DNA of 27,108 bases from the NCBI GenBank assembly GCA_003427395.1, contig BFEA01000553.1, positions 985,819 through 1,012,926 on the forward strand. The letters are read 5' to 3'. A program made the position numbers and the translations under genes. Below the pieces are notes generated by a model. It worked only from the letters and a program-made list of their open reading frames with translations. It ran no database searches and had not been told where the DNA came from. Each line of letters starts with the position of its first letter. Within the stretch, counting starts at the first letter, position 1. This document shows, piece by piece, positions 10,475 through 21,384 of the stretch. This DNA is from Chara braunii (Eukaryota > Streptophyta > Charophyceae > Charales > Characeae).

Positions 10475-10794
10475 CCATTTCATCAAAATGGACATTTTTT
10501 ATTTTTTGAACGAAATTCAAACCGAGTTTTTTGGCCGAAAAATCACCAAAATTTGTTGTTCCTGAGGGTCCAATATTTTCCCTGGCTGTACATAGACCTA
10601 GCTTGAGACCAGGCACCTCCAGGCAGGACTGCTTGGAGGTACCTGGTCTCAAGCTAGGTCTATGTACAGCCAGGGGGTCCAGCGTTTTACAAAAGTCGGA
10701 CCCTCAGGAACAACAAATTTTGACGAGTTTTTGGCCAAAAAACTCGGTTTCAATTTCGTTCAAAAAATAAAAGATGTCAATTTTGACGAAATGG
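10475..10794. repeat. Long inverted repeat (hairpin), copy A
   Basis: The two arms of about 150 bp meet near 10627. The inner 34 bp (10580-10613, starting CCCTGGCTGTACATAGACC) is perfectly repeated in reverse at 10642-10675. The arms extend outward with scattered mismatches, through GAACGAAATT near 10509 and its complement near 10756, to CCATTT at 10475 and AAATGG at 10794. A transcript of either strand would form a long near-perfect hairpin. No coding frame; no terminal transposon signature identified. Copy B keeps it at 21000-21296. Confidence 0.92.
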
Positions 10795-10810
10795 CAGTTA
10801 AGACAAACGC

Positions 10811-10829
10811 CTATCTCTTATACACATCT
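10811..10829 (+). other. Tn5 mosaic-end-like adapter remnant (probable artefact)
   Basis: CTATCTCTTATACACATCT matches the 19-bp Tn5/Nextera mosaic end CTGTCTCTTATACACATCT at 18 of 19 bases. Copy B shows ordinary sequence at the matching place (21311 onward), so continuity with copy B breaks exactly here. It is best explained as sequencing adapter built into the assembly. Confidence 0.9.
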
Positions 10830-11152
10830 GTCTCCTAAAGCTATGGATAACCCTAAGACAAGCGGTCAACTTTACTCGTACCAACCCTGCGATCCAAGCA
10901 GACTGTCGGTCCAAACCCTTGACAAGAATGGTAGTAAGTCTGGGAAACTAATCTGACGCAGCCATAAAACTGACTCTACACACCAACTCAGCCATGGATA
11001 CCCAGTAGCATGACTGTTAGCGTGTGCGTGTGTGTCCTCTTCTTCTCTGCCTACGGTTGACCTCATAGTTTGGCAATATGTACATAAGCATAATATTTCC
11101 TGGTTGTGTGATAACTTTCCTTTATTGGGGACTATCCGGGCTGCTAGTAGTC
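10830..11152 (+). other. Misassembled mosaic segment between adapter sequences
   Basis: Bases 10830 to about 10950 agree with copy A 7039-7160 at every position where A and B differ. From about 10957 to 11146 the segment agrees with copy B 18845-19033 instead. It replaces the roughly 200 bp (21313-21510) that copy B has between the hairpin and the segment starting GTTCCAGCCCC. Lying between two adapter sequences, it is almost certainly a chimeric insert, not a third genomic copy. Confidence 0.88.
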
Positions 11153-11190
11153 CTGTCTCTTATACACATCTAGATGTGTATAAGAGACAG
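11153..11190. other. Nextera mate-pair junction adapter (contaminant)
   Basis: CTGTCTCTTATACACATCT (11153-11171) is followed immediately by its exact reverse complement AGATGTGTATAAGAGACAG (11172-11190). This 38-bp palindrome is the known circularisation junction of Nextera mate-pair libraries. Translated in one plus frame it gives SYTHLDVYKRQ, a well-known contaminant peptide in protein databases; the frame 11032-11241 contains it and is not a gene. Confidence 0.98.
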
Positions 11191-11494
11191 GTTCCAGCCC
11201 CTTCCAGACACAAAAGGATAAGAACAACGTTTTCCCACTAGAGGTGACCTTGTAATCGTACATACACGATGCAAGCAAAGGTCACATTCGGTATCAGGCT
11301 TGTCTGCACCGAGCACATAAAATGCAGCACTAACAAGCCTCTGCCTAATCGGGATTATCCATGCTAAATCGCCCCACCAGAGACCACCACTACCTCTCCC
11401 ATATTTCGGCCGAAGGCAGAAAAAAAGGCCCGAAGCCGGGCCGCCGATTTAATTTATCAACGGCGGCCCAATCCCGTTTCGCTTCTGTATTACC

Positions 11495-11703
11495 CGTAGA
11501 GCTGGTTGGCTGGCAAGAGGGTTGGCGAACTGTTGGGCAGGATAGGCGGCACAAGTTTGTCGCATTCCAAGAAACATAGGTTCTGCCAGCGAACTATCGG
11601 GCGGAATGGGCGACACAAGTTTGTCAGATTCCAAGAAACGAAGGCCACGTGATATCCAAACAAGAACATTACCGTTTGTAGGACGCAGTAGAACAAATCC
11701 CAG
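11495..11703 (+). repeat. Spacer between copies A and B, with two 64-bp tandem units
   Basis: Units start at GCGAACTG (11525) and GCGAACTA (11589) and share ACAAGTTTGTC and ATTCCAAGAAAC. The rest of the spacer shows no recognisable feature and has no counterpart after copy B. Confidence 0.8.
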
Positions 11704-12304
11704 CCACCATTTCAGTCTGTAATAGAGTGGTCGGGTGCGTTTTCAATTTGCACCCGACCAAACCTGTACCCAACTATTTTCCAAGGCTAGAAAAAGCCCA
11801 GTGGTTACCAATTCCCAATTGGGTCGTGCGACACTACTAGTGATTTGAGTGTGGTACAGATGCAATTTTCCATGAAACAATTGTCCTCGCCATGTAAGAC
11901 CATGAATTGTCCGCGCCACGTGGGACCATTATTCATGCAGTCATCTCGCAACAAATTTGTGATCTCCAACCAAAAGGTGGGAAAAAGAGAAAAAAAAGAT
12001 TATACAACCAGTGGCAACGTTGTCGTGTGGCTTCAGGCGCTTTTCCCTGCTGATCCCACAACCTGTCTAAGGTTATGATCAAGAGTGACTGTGCTGCCAT
12101 AAAACATAGGCCCGCTAATTTTCTTAGGGCACACTCGCAAAACTCCTTCAGTTGAACCGGACCATGAAGATGGGCAAATACAACTACAAAATTCGATAGA
12201 GCACGTAAGCACCCCTAAGGCATTTTTTACTTTTTTTTACAGAAGGAAAAGGGAAATTCGGTTATAGCATGTTCAGAAACGGATAGGCAAGTTAGCTTCT
12301 AGGC

Positions 12305-12370
12305 TAGCTGCATTGGTTAGGCATGCAACTTGGATTCAGGAGGTTGTAGGTTCGAGCCCCATCGCCACCA
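12305..12370 (+). repeat. tRNA-like relic or SINE head (copy B)
   Basis: TAGCTGCATTGGTTAGGC resembles a pol III A box and D loop better than the copy A version does. The B box GGTTCGAGCCCC lies at 12349-12360. Acceptor pairing is absent, so it is not a working tRNA. Confidence 0.42.
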
Positions 12371-12730
12371 GCACTGCGCTTAGTGCCGACCACATATGAT
12401 AGTCCGCATGATACCTCAAATCGATATTAATCCGCAACCCATAGAGGTTGCATTTATACGCCTTCAGCATTTTCAACAATCGCTACATCGTCCTTCGTTA
12501 AGGCCCAACACTACAGTTCAGAGGGTGAATTTTCTTTTTCGTGCTTTGTAGAGGGTCGCGGAAATTTTGAAGGGAGGAGAACCGGTACCTGGTCGTGGTC
12601 ACCCAGTAAGCCGAAAAGGCACAACCCAAACCTGCACCTTCTTACCCACCCAATGTCTATTATTTTCCCATGATATTAACTTTACCCTTATGCTCACGGT
12701 CATTAACACATTGCGCGCTGCACTGGCAAG

Positions 12731-12754
<24 letters not shown>
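12731..12754. repeat. (GT)12 microsatellite, copy B
   Basis: Expanded relative to the copy A site at 1249-1264. Confidence 0.95.
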
Positions 12755-12762
<8 letters not shown>

Positions 12763-12920
12763 CTAAGTGACCTACTCTCTACTGTTCACAAAACAGCAAG
12801 CCCCGCCCTGTTTGATAAACCGCAGTTAAGAAAATGGCAATGCGAAACCACAATTCTTACTACGAAAGTAACAGTGTGCAGGCAAGACCGATTCTACGCA
12901 GATCACTCCACCACTTACCA

Positions 12921-13043
12921 AGGGTCTCGCTCCACTATTCCCCACACGCACAAAAGATAAAAAATAAAACATTGTATCTTCTCATGTTTTAGCGGAACAT
13001 TGATTATCTTTTTCACGTTATGTAAGGAGTGAAGCGAGACCCT
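12921..13043. mobile_element. MITE-like fold-back, family M1 (copy B)
   Basis: The left TIR AGGGTCTCGCTCCACT (12921-12936) pairs with AGTGAAGCGAGACCCT (13028-13043) with one mismatch. Its length equals that of the copy A element, so the insertion predates the duplication. The interior hairpin core is at 12974-13010. Confidence 0.75.
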
Positions 13044-13407
13044 AAGTGGGGAAAGAGAGAATGAATTTTTGGCTATAAAGCTAGAACTTGCAAAGATATC
13101 ATGCCGTATTTTTTCCTTTTCAAGGTATGATAATTATTGGAGTATGACCCTTTGTCACTGCCACAAACTCGGACTACTAAACCTGAACCGGACCCCCTTA
13201 TATCTGTAAACTTATTGTAGTGAATTTGAATATAATGGATATACAAATTAAACAATACAACGTATTGTATTATATCTGATTACGAGGCATATGTGTTGTG
13301 TAGAACCGAGTAAGGTTTTTCCCGTGCACTTTAAGTTTTTCTTAAAACATGAAAGCATTTTTCCACCTCATTACAAGATTTTCTTTTTTTTTTCCCTCTC
13401 TCTCCCT

Positions 13408-13409
<2 letters not shown>

Positions 13410-13470
<61 letters not shown>

Positions 13471-13490
13471 AAACAATCAATCGATCGATC
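13410..13490. repeat. (CA)29 microsatellite plus AATC/GATC tail, copy B
   Basis: About 58 bp of CA, then AATCAAACAATCAATCGATC. It occupies the position of (CT)n-(AATC)n in copy A. Confidence 0.97.
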
Positions 13491-13904
13491 AACTTTTGTG
13501 ATGAATTTGATTGATTGATTAATAACTAATGAATAAAAAAAAATAAACTTTGCAAGAAAAGAAAAAATCTTTAACTATTTAACCTCTATTTTCTCTTTGT
13601 TTTTATTTTTTTCTTAACTAATATGAAACAACGTAAAATTTAGAGGTAGTTGATCCATAAGCAAGGGAATCTGCAAAAACAAATTACAAAAAGAAGAAAA
13701 CCTAATCCGGTTCGACGGCTCCCGAACTCGAGCCGAAGGAACCCAGAGTTTCGGCCAGCCTCATGGATTTTCGGAAAACGTTCGAGCGAGTAAGAACAGT
13801 TGTCCCCATAATAAGTGAAAAATTCATAGTATGAGGATGCTCTCGTTTTAACGTGTTCAACATTCTTGGGTGTGGATCAACGACTTCCTACATGTACAAA
13901 AAAA

Positions 13905-13975
13905 GAAAATTATGGCGGAGCATCTTTCCATATAGTGGAAGATTCATTGTCATTTTGCACATTTGTTGAATGATG
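13905..13975 (+). mobile_element. M1-family core (copy B)
   Basis: Counterpart of 2395-2475: ATCTTTCCATATAGTGGAAG then ATTCATTGTCATTTTGCAC. Four bases of the loop are lost relative to copy A, leaving a tight hairpin. Confidence 0.5.
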
Positions 13976-14211
13976 GAGAAAAATCCTTTATTTAAACGAT
14001 TATGACATGACATACCTTATAAGACTAAAATTCAAAATATATACAATTATGTTTTTCTAAATGTTATTAACAAAAATATAAAGAGAAGATGGATATATGT
14101 GTTGATGTTCCCATTTCTCGCAACACACAAAATGTGCCCCCATCATAACTATATGAGACCCTGAAGATGCCTCCATACATACACATATGAGATAGCATAG
14201 ACAAACACCCA

Positions 14212-14212
<1 letters not shown>

Positions 14213-14251
<39 letters not shown>
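14213..14251. repeat. (AC)n microsatellite, copy B
   Basis: About 19 AC units where copy A has only a few interrupted CA dinucleotides (2735-2757). Confidence 0.95.
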
Positions 14252-14252
<1 letters not shown>

Positions 14253-15340
14253 CATCGAAGAGTGTTTTTTTTTAATGCCTTAGTACGAACGCATTCAATG
14301 TTCGTGTCTTCGACGCACACATATAACATGCTTGCGCACAAAGTGTACCACATGTATGCTACGAAAGTATGGTGTATGGGGTACCCTTGCCTCCAAGCCT
14401 CCAAGATGGCTTTCTAAAAATTTAGATTTGAACCACCAATGAGCCCCCTACCTCCGTAACATGAAGCCATATACACATTGCAAATAAAAAAGTTTTACCT
14501 ACCGGAATGAAGGAGGACACACATGGGTTACTTAAAACTTCAATAACCGCAATAGAGATGCTTTAAAAGAGTCGTATTGATGAAATTTTTTAACAATATT
14601 AAAACATAAGAAAAAAAATTGTGAAAACAATTTAAAAAATAAACACTAATATTTTAGGGCGCGAAATAATATTAATGCGTGATAGAAAATATATATCATT
14701 GAAATTTGATGCCAGTCAGTAAACCTCACATGTCAAGCTAATTAATAAAGGGTTAGTATATACTTTCAGGATCGAAAATATATCATCAATGTGACTAGTA
14801 ATTTAATACGCCTACTCAGTAACAAGTAAAACATACCAAAATGAAGACGTGAAGGACCTGATTCTCATTAAGATGAAATCAATCAACCATGTTATGATCA
14901 TTGTTATATTTTGCGTTACTGACATTTAAAATACCTGTAGTTAAAAAAAAAAAATAGCAATTTCTATATCGCATGTAAAATAAATTATCCGTTCACTTTA
15001 ATGACTTGTTTAAAAAAAAAACAATATGAGGAAAATTCAAAGACAAAATTAACAACATATGTCGTCAACGCCATACCAAATAATGATTAGTGTGTTAAAC
15101 CAAAATAAAAATTGAATGAAAAATAATATGCTACAATCATTGCAACCTTAACCCTTTAGTAATAAAATTATATACCATTTGCTTTAAAACATCATTTTTT
15201 GCTGACAAACTAGTTGCTGTGCCTAAAGGGGATGAAACCCAGTAACCTCGTTTCTGCAAATCATGATCATAAAATAACGAATAAGGCAACGATTGTTATC
15301 TATACCCTACCAAACGAAAATCAACGTGCTCGTGCCTAAA

Positions 15341-15450
15341 TCGAACTCTGATAAAAATGTGAATTATTAAAATATGATTTTGCACATTCATACTTCTTAT
15401 AAATACAACTTCTTTTAAATCGAACTCTGATAAAAATGCAAATTATTAAA
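15341..15450 (+). repeat. Local duplication in copy B
   Basis: TCGAACTCTGATAAAAATG and AATTATTAAAA occur at 15341-15373 and again at 15419-15450. Copy A has one copy near 4029-4060. Confidence 0.8.
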
Positions 15451-16236
15451 AGTGCATCATTTCAATTGACCATCATTTCTGTTGTGCATCCATATTTTTA
15501 TTTTATTGAATTTACCAAAAAGACCAAAAAGGGGAGGGAAACAAAAAATCAAGCATCCAATTGAGGTTGGAGTTAGGTATCGCTTCTATTTTCAGACGCG
15601 AAACCATAGTGCAAGGTAAGGTCATTCTACCGTATAGTATAATAGGATGTAAAACAAAGTGACAAAGTGAATTCATCAAAACAAACACTGAAATTGAAAA
15701 GTCAGTACGCCAAAACATAAGGGGAAGGGGGGGAAGACAGACTTAGGGCTACGAGAAACGATTCAAATAACAAAATGATAAATGCACCACTATACATGTC
15801 ACATGGTGACTAAGTTTCTAATGACGTTGTTTAAATTTTTCAAACCTTAATTTGTTTGTTGCACAAGGGTCCAACCATTATGAATTTCGTAGTGATTATC
15901 GTCTTCACACAAATACAACGTACGATTATAATTGGTGTGTCTAGACTCAAAGTTGCCTCGAAAATAACTATAATAATTGTACATTGTATTCAGGTAAAAA
16001 AGGTAGTTGTGTTCATGAAGTCGTGATATTCCTCTTTATTTTTTTATTAAGGAAACTACGCAGGAGTCACAAAAATGAGTTCTAATTGCACTATAGGCCA
16101 AAATACAGTTTCGAATTACGGTTCGACAACGTATACAACCCAACTTTCTAGCCGTACACAATGCCCTAAATGCAATTGAAAACTGTACCTTGCCCCATAA
16201 TGCAATTATAACTCGTTTTTGTGACTCTACTGAAGT

Positions 16237-16683
16237 TAGCTCTTTTTTATTATATACACGTGAGTTACATTGTGTGGTTCGGGTTCGTTGCTCCACAACC
16301 ATGACAATTGATATGTGAAGGGCGGGGGGTGGGGGGGAAGGGGGGGAATGAGTTTGACCCGTCTTCTACAAGTATGGTTGCCAATACATTACATAGCACA
16401 AAATAAAAGTGTTTTGTCTTCGATTGACAAATAATGATCATCAACTTTGTCAAGGTTTGACTCTACTGAAGTTAGCCGTTTTTTATTATATACACTTGAG
16501 TTACATTATGTGGTCTAGTTCGTTGCTCCACAGCCATGGCAATAGATATGTAAAAGGGGGGGGGGGGGGGGAGGAGTGAGCTTAACCCGCCTTCTACAAG
16601 TATCATTGTCAATACATTACGTGGCACAAGATAAGAGTATTCTGTCTTCGATTGACAAATAATAATCAGCTACTCTGGCAAGG
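16237..16683 (+). repeat. Tandem duplication of about 222 bp in copy B
   Basis: Two successive units run from GACTCTACTGAAGTTAGC through a poly-G tract to GATTGACAAATAATRATCA. Copy A shows only a partial duplication interrupted by an N at 5272, so its true structure may be the same. Confidence 0.82.
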
Positions 16684-16864
16684 TTGGGGGGGCGGGGTTA
16701 GGAGGAGGGGTTGCCCTTTCTCCAATCCCATTTTTTTTTTTGTCATTTTTATATTTTTCGTTTTTTTTTCTCTCTTTTTTTCTCAATTTCATCTTTTGGT
16801 ATTTTTCGTTTCTTTCGTTGGTTCTCAGAGGGATAGCGAGTCAAAGTGAAAATTAGAACGTGTG

Positions 16865-16868
<4 letters not shown>

Positions 16869-16896
<28 letters not shown>
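16869..16896. repeat. (AG)14 microsatellite, copy B
   Basis: Pure AG run; copy A has an interrupted shorter purine run at 5648-5676. Confidence 0.93.
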
Positions 16897-17980
16897 CTAC
16901 AGGAGATGTGGAGTTGCCTGTTCATTTTCAACATGCAACCATGATCGGGCACCGACATTGTTCTCTATCTCAAACACACACAAGCAAGAACAAATGAGTG
17001 TGAGTGTGCGAAAAGAGAAAGAGAAAAAGAGGGAGAGAGAGAGAGAGGACAATAATAATACAATGATGATTTGCTGACGCTGCAACTCACCATGCAAAGT
17101 GTCGTTGCTAGCGCAACAGATGGCATGTAACAGTGTATTCTCTGTTAAATTGAAGGATAAAGACGATAGATTCTACCTGAAGGTGTAGGGGGGAGGGTCA
17201 ACATTTCCCATAATCTTGTTTTGTTATTTTGCCATTTCTTATTTTATTTTTTCCTTTCAAGTTTTCACTATTTTTTTTTGGTTGTTTTCTTTTTCTGTTG
17301 TTCGTGCACAACAAATAACAGTCAGAGCAAGGACCCGAGCGTGCAAGATAAAGAGATGGATAGATAGATGGGTGATAAAGGTAGATTCATAAATAGATAA
17401 TGTTGGAGAGAGTGTGAGAGAGAAGGAGGGAGGGGAAAAGGAAAAGAGAGAGAAATAGGTGATGATGGTACTACAATGATGATTTGCATGAGCTGCAACG
17501 ACATCTTGGAGGGCGAACAAGTCGAGTTGTGTAGCAGCCCATGGTAAGCTCAATTTATAATCTTACTTTGTTGACCTGGAAATAAAAGATGATGATGATT
17601 TTTCATCGCACGCCCATATCCTTCTCCTCTTCTGCCTTGCATCTCTATGCTTACTTTGTATGATAATCTCTTCCTCATTGCAAAGTCCCTAGAAGACAAA
17701 TTGTTCACCAAAAGACATGGTCGCCATCTTTTAATGGAAATATATGTCAAATGGGGTTTGTCACCATCTTTTCACGGGAACGTTTTTCAAATGCGCTTCA
17801 TCAAGCGGGTGGAGGGAATGTCAGGGCAGACTGTTGGGGTTCAACCTCCCAAGGAGTCAGTGAAAGGCCAACGAAACAATCACAGTCATGCTTTTCTTTG
17901 TGGAGTTGTGTACAGTGAAACGTGACAACATACACACCCACCCACAAACACACACACATACACATGCACAAATATGGACA

Positions 17981-18657
<677 letters not shown>

Positions 18658-19057
18658 TAGGACGCCGAACCCGGAGTCTGCCCAGGATGCATTTGAGTGA
18701 TGGATTAATACTCACTACGTCGCCCAGAGCTATGGATAACCCTAAGACAAACGGTCAACTTTACTCGCACCAACCCTGCGATCCAAGCAGACTGTCGGTC
18801 CGAACCCTTGACAAGAATGGCAGTAAGTCTGGAAAACTAATCTGACGCAGCCATAAAACTGACTCTACACACCAACTCAGCCATGGATACCCAGTAGCAT
18901 GACTGTTAGCGTGTGCGTGTGTGTCCTCTTCTTCTCTGCCTACGGTTGACCTCATAGTTTGGCAATATGTACATAAGCATAATATTTCCTGGTTGTGTGA
19001 TAACTTTCCTTTATTGGGGACTATCCGGGCTGCTACATTGCAGTGCACATTCGTGCA

Positions 19058-19525
19058 TTTTTCTCCGACGCGGCGTGAATGCTCCAACAAGGCGTAGGGG
19101 TCCGCGGACCAGAGCAAAATGGCTGGCTAGTCCAGTCAAAAGAAGGCCCAGCTCAGTTCGGTTTTGTTTCTTTGGCACGCAGTGCATTTCCAGGCTTGGC
19201 AATGGAAGGGTCAAAAGAACGGCAACTCTAACCACTCCAGTGTTGGAGTGAGTGTTACAATAGCAGCTGCACCACGTTGGAATAACCTCTGGATTGCCTA
19301 GCATATCTAGAACGGATTAGACTGAATAGGTTTCCCAACCATTTTTATCCTACGCAGCACGCATGCGCCCACAAGTTTTAGGGATCCGCCGACCGGAACA
19401 AAGTGGCTGGCGACACCAGCCAAAAGAAGGCCCAAGCCCTGTCTTCTTTCCAGGCGTGGAAAGGTAAGGGTCAAAAGTACTGCTGGTTCAACTGTAAACC
19501 CTCCAGTGTTGGAGTGCGTGTTGGA
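19058..19525. repeat. Two diverged direct units of about 190 bp, copy B
   Basis: Unit 1 (19058-19255) and unit 2 (19341-19525) share ATTTTT..., AGTGGCTGGC-type, CCAAAAGAAGGCCCA, TTTCCAGGC, GGGTCAAAAG and CCAGTGTTGGAGTG in the same order. Copy A keeps only the first part of unit 1 (7410-7520). On the minus strand each unit lies in an open frame of 97 codons (19011-19304 and 19307-19600) with matching NTHSNTG and LGLLL-GLASHF-like segments. CACTCCAGTGTTGGAGTG is a perfect 7-bp stem hairpin in unit 1. No protein family recognised. Confidence 0.75.
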
Positions 19526-19637
19526 GAGAGAGTCGTTGCAGAACATGGCAGAGCAACCAGATGACTCCGGCCGCACTGCCACATAGTATCGCATGTTCAA
19601 TTGAGACCCGCAGAAAAAATGATTTCCGACCTAATGT
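19175..19637. other. Copy B-specific block relative to copy A
   Basis: Copy A goes from TTTCTTTG directly to AAATGATCTC (7520-7530), whereas B has 463 bp between the same words. Since unit 1 of the repeat above starts in shared sequence, a deletion in A is as likely as an insertion in B. Confidence 0.75.
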
Positions 19638-19806
19638 AAATGATCTCAGATCTAATGCCAGCGAGTCGGTTGTTGAATTGAATTCCTGCACTGATACTTC
19701 TGTCAAGTTTGACGACGTATAGCTAGTCCCACAGCCATGGTTACGCAAATAAAGGCTCACTGCGATGAGAGAGTAGCGTTCAAAAGGCGCCTTCTGCCAT
19801 CACATT

Positions 19807-20055
19807 CTTGCCGGAATCATTTCTTCAAGACTCACTATGTTCTCTCCGCAGACACTCACTATGTTCTCTCCGCAGACAACTTACCGATTGGAGTCATCTG
19901 AGAATAGACCCACATGGTTATACAGAGCTCTGCCGCGATGAACACCAGGGCCGAAGGCGCATCTTGGATCACCACTGGAAACTGGAAGGCTACTAGACCC
20001 ACAGCCATTGTAACACGGAGCTCTGCCCCAGCAGGCATCATATTTCATTTCCTGC
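19807..20055. other. Copy B-specific block with short repeats
   Basis: Copy A reads CACATTGTTATACAACC (9531-9547), whereas B has about 250 bp in between. Inside are an exact 24-bp tandem pair (19831-19854 and 19855-19878, starting CTCACTATGTTCTCTCCG) and a dispersed pair reading TAGACCCAC...GAGCTCTGCC (19906-19934, 19994-20027). Minus-strand frames of 60 codons end at a consensus-like CG/GTAAGT near 19882, but nothing supports splicing. Confidence 0.65.
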
Positions 20056-20056
20056 T

Positions 20057-20353
20057 TATGCAACCTTCACCTCTTACATGCCGATATACATAGGAATCCA
20101 CCTCTCGCAACCAGTTGATATACACTGATCCCTCAATTGAGTCACTGCTCGCGGCATAGAGTATCAGGACATCGCCAACTTTATATTGGCACAGGAGGAC
20201 AGTTTATGGTATCTGCGGAGTGCACTGTGGAATCACGACCAGCTCCGAGTAGTAGCACAGCAGCTGCGCTTTGACCACAGCAGCAGGTATCTGGTGGGAG
20301 TCCCTTGTGTGCTGAGCATACTTCACGGATACTCTTTCGCCATCTCCATCTGC
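20057..20353 (-). pseudogene. Possible decayed coding segment, copy B
   Basis: The minus strand reads ADGDGERVSVKYAQHTRD onward to a stop at 20204-20206, then continues open as YKVGDVLILYAASSDS and NWLREVDSYVYRHVRG. Copy B lacks the frameshift seen in copy A. I recognise no domain. The shared stop and mostly non-synonymous differences weigh against a live gene. Confidence 0.2.
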
Positions 20354-20999
20354 ATGTGAGATGGGATTGCAAGAGGGAGGGAGAGAGGAACAGAAACATG
20401 ACATGCACCTCTTTTTTCAACATTATGCTCTTTTACTGAGAAAGGCTACCTCTCTTTTATTAGGATAAAGGCGCGCATACCATATTCTGCATCATAGCCT
20501 TGAGAGGCAGAGCAAATTAGGAGGAACTTCGAGCAAGTCAGTAAAAAATGTTAACAAATACATCAATTTCAGTGTAGATTGTGCATGGCGCACACTTTGC
20601 AACACCTGGATAAGGGGGCCACTCGCGTCCAGACAGGCCTTGAGCTGTGAATTGCACACATAGGGCCTTGCCACACTCTACTTTGGGCCTCGCAGACACA
20701 GGCAAAAAGTCCCAGAGCTGAGAATATAGCACACGTAGGGCCTTTCCACAACACTCTCCAACCACGATCTTCGATAGCTCGGCCATCGTCACACAGCCAC
20801 TCGAACCTCTAACCAATGTAAGTTCTCAAAAGGGGTTAGAAAAGCATTCGAGAGAACCTCCAAAAGACCGCAAGATCCTCAGCCTGCAGCTCCAGGGCTT
20901 TTTACCTTTTCTGACTCCCAAGACTTTTAAGATGCCTGCATCTCCCTCTTCACAGCACCCTCGAGGTTCGACAGTGCACCTGAGGTTGGGAAGAAACGA

Positions 21000-21296
21000 C
21001 CATTTCATCAAAATGGACATTTTTTATTTTTTGAACGAAATTCAAACCGAGTTTCTTGGCCGAAAACTCGGCAAAATTTGCTGTTCCTGAGGGCCCAGCA
21101 TTTTCCCTGGCTGTACATAGACCTAGCTTGAGACCAGGCACCTCCAGGTCTCAAGCTAGGTCCATGTACAGCCAGGGGGTCCAGCGTTTTACAAAAGCCG
21201 GACCCTCAGGAACAACAAATTTTGACGAGTTTTTGGCCAAAAAACTCGGTTTCAATTTCGTTCAAAAAATAAAAGATGTCAATTTTGACGAAATGG
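21000..21296. repeat. Long inverted repeat (hairpin), copy B
   Basis: Counterpart of 10475-10794 with a shorter loop: CTGGCTGTACATAGACCTAG near 21107 pairs with its complement near 21149-21176 with one G-U-type change. The outer arms (CCATTTCATC at 21000, GACGAAATGG at 21296) are kept. Some differences in the two arms preserve pairing and some do not. Confidence 0.92.
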
Positions 21297-21384
21297 CAGT
21301 TAAGACAAACGCTTACCCTCTCGACAGTGCACCTGAGGTTGGGAAGACAAACTCTTTCCAGTTGGGGAGCGCTGTTCGTGAGTG

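Larger units (their letters stand above)
231..11494 (+). repeat. Large direct duplication, copy A
   Basis: Similarity to copy B starts at CCACC near 231 and 11704 and ends at TTACC near 11494 and 21814. Order and orientation are conserved throughout. Sampled stretches, for example 2101-2280 against 13611-13790, differ at roughly one base in eight. Copy A has its own insertions at 3709-3871, 4441-4728 and 7598-9441, and a chimeric stretch at 10811-11190. Outside the separately listed elements, the gene-free stretches (231-820, 890-1420, 1990-2395, 2475-3125, 3157-3700, 3872-4440, 4730-5190, 5839-7597, 9442-10474) are AT-rich or purine/pyrimidine-biased sequence in which I see no conserved coding frame. 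Whether the duplication is real or two haplotypes joined end to end cannot be decided here. Confidence 0.93.

Noticed and set aside
11032-11241. Plus-strand 69-codon open frame containing SYTHLDVYKRQ
   Set aside because: The peptide is the translation of the mate-pair adapter; the flanking parts come from joined unrelated segments.
19859-20063. Minus-strand exon ending at CG/GTAAGT
   Set aside because: The splice-donor-like word is good, but two frames are equally open, the block is absent from copy A and it contains internal repeats.
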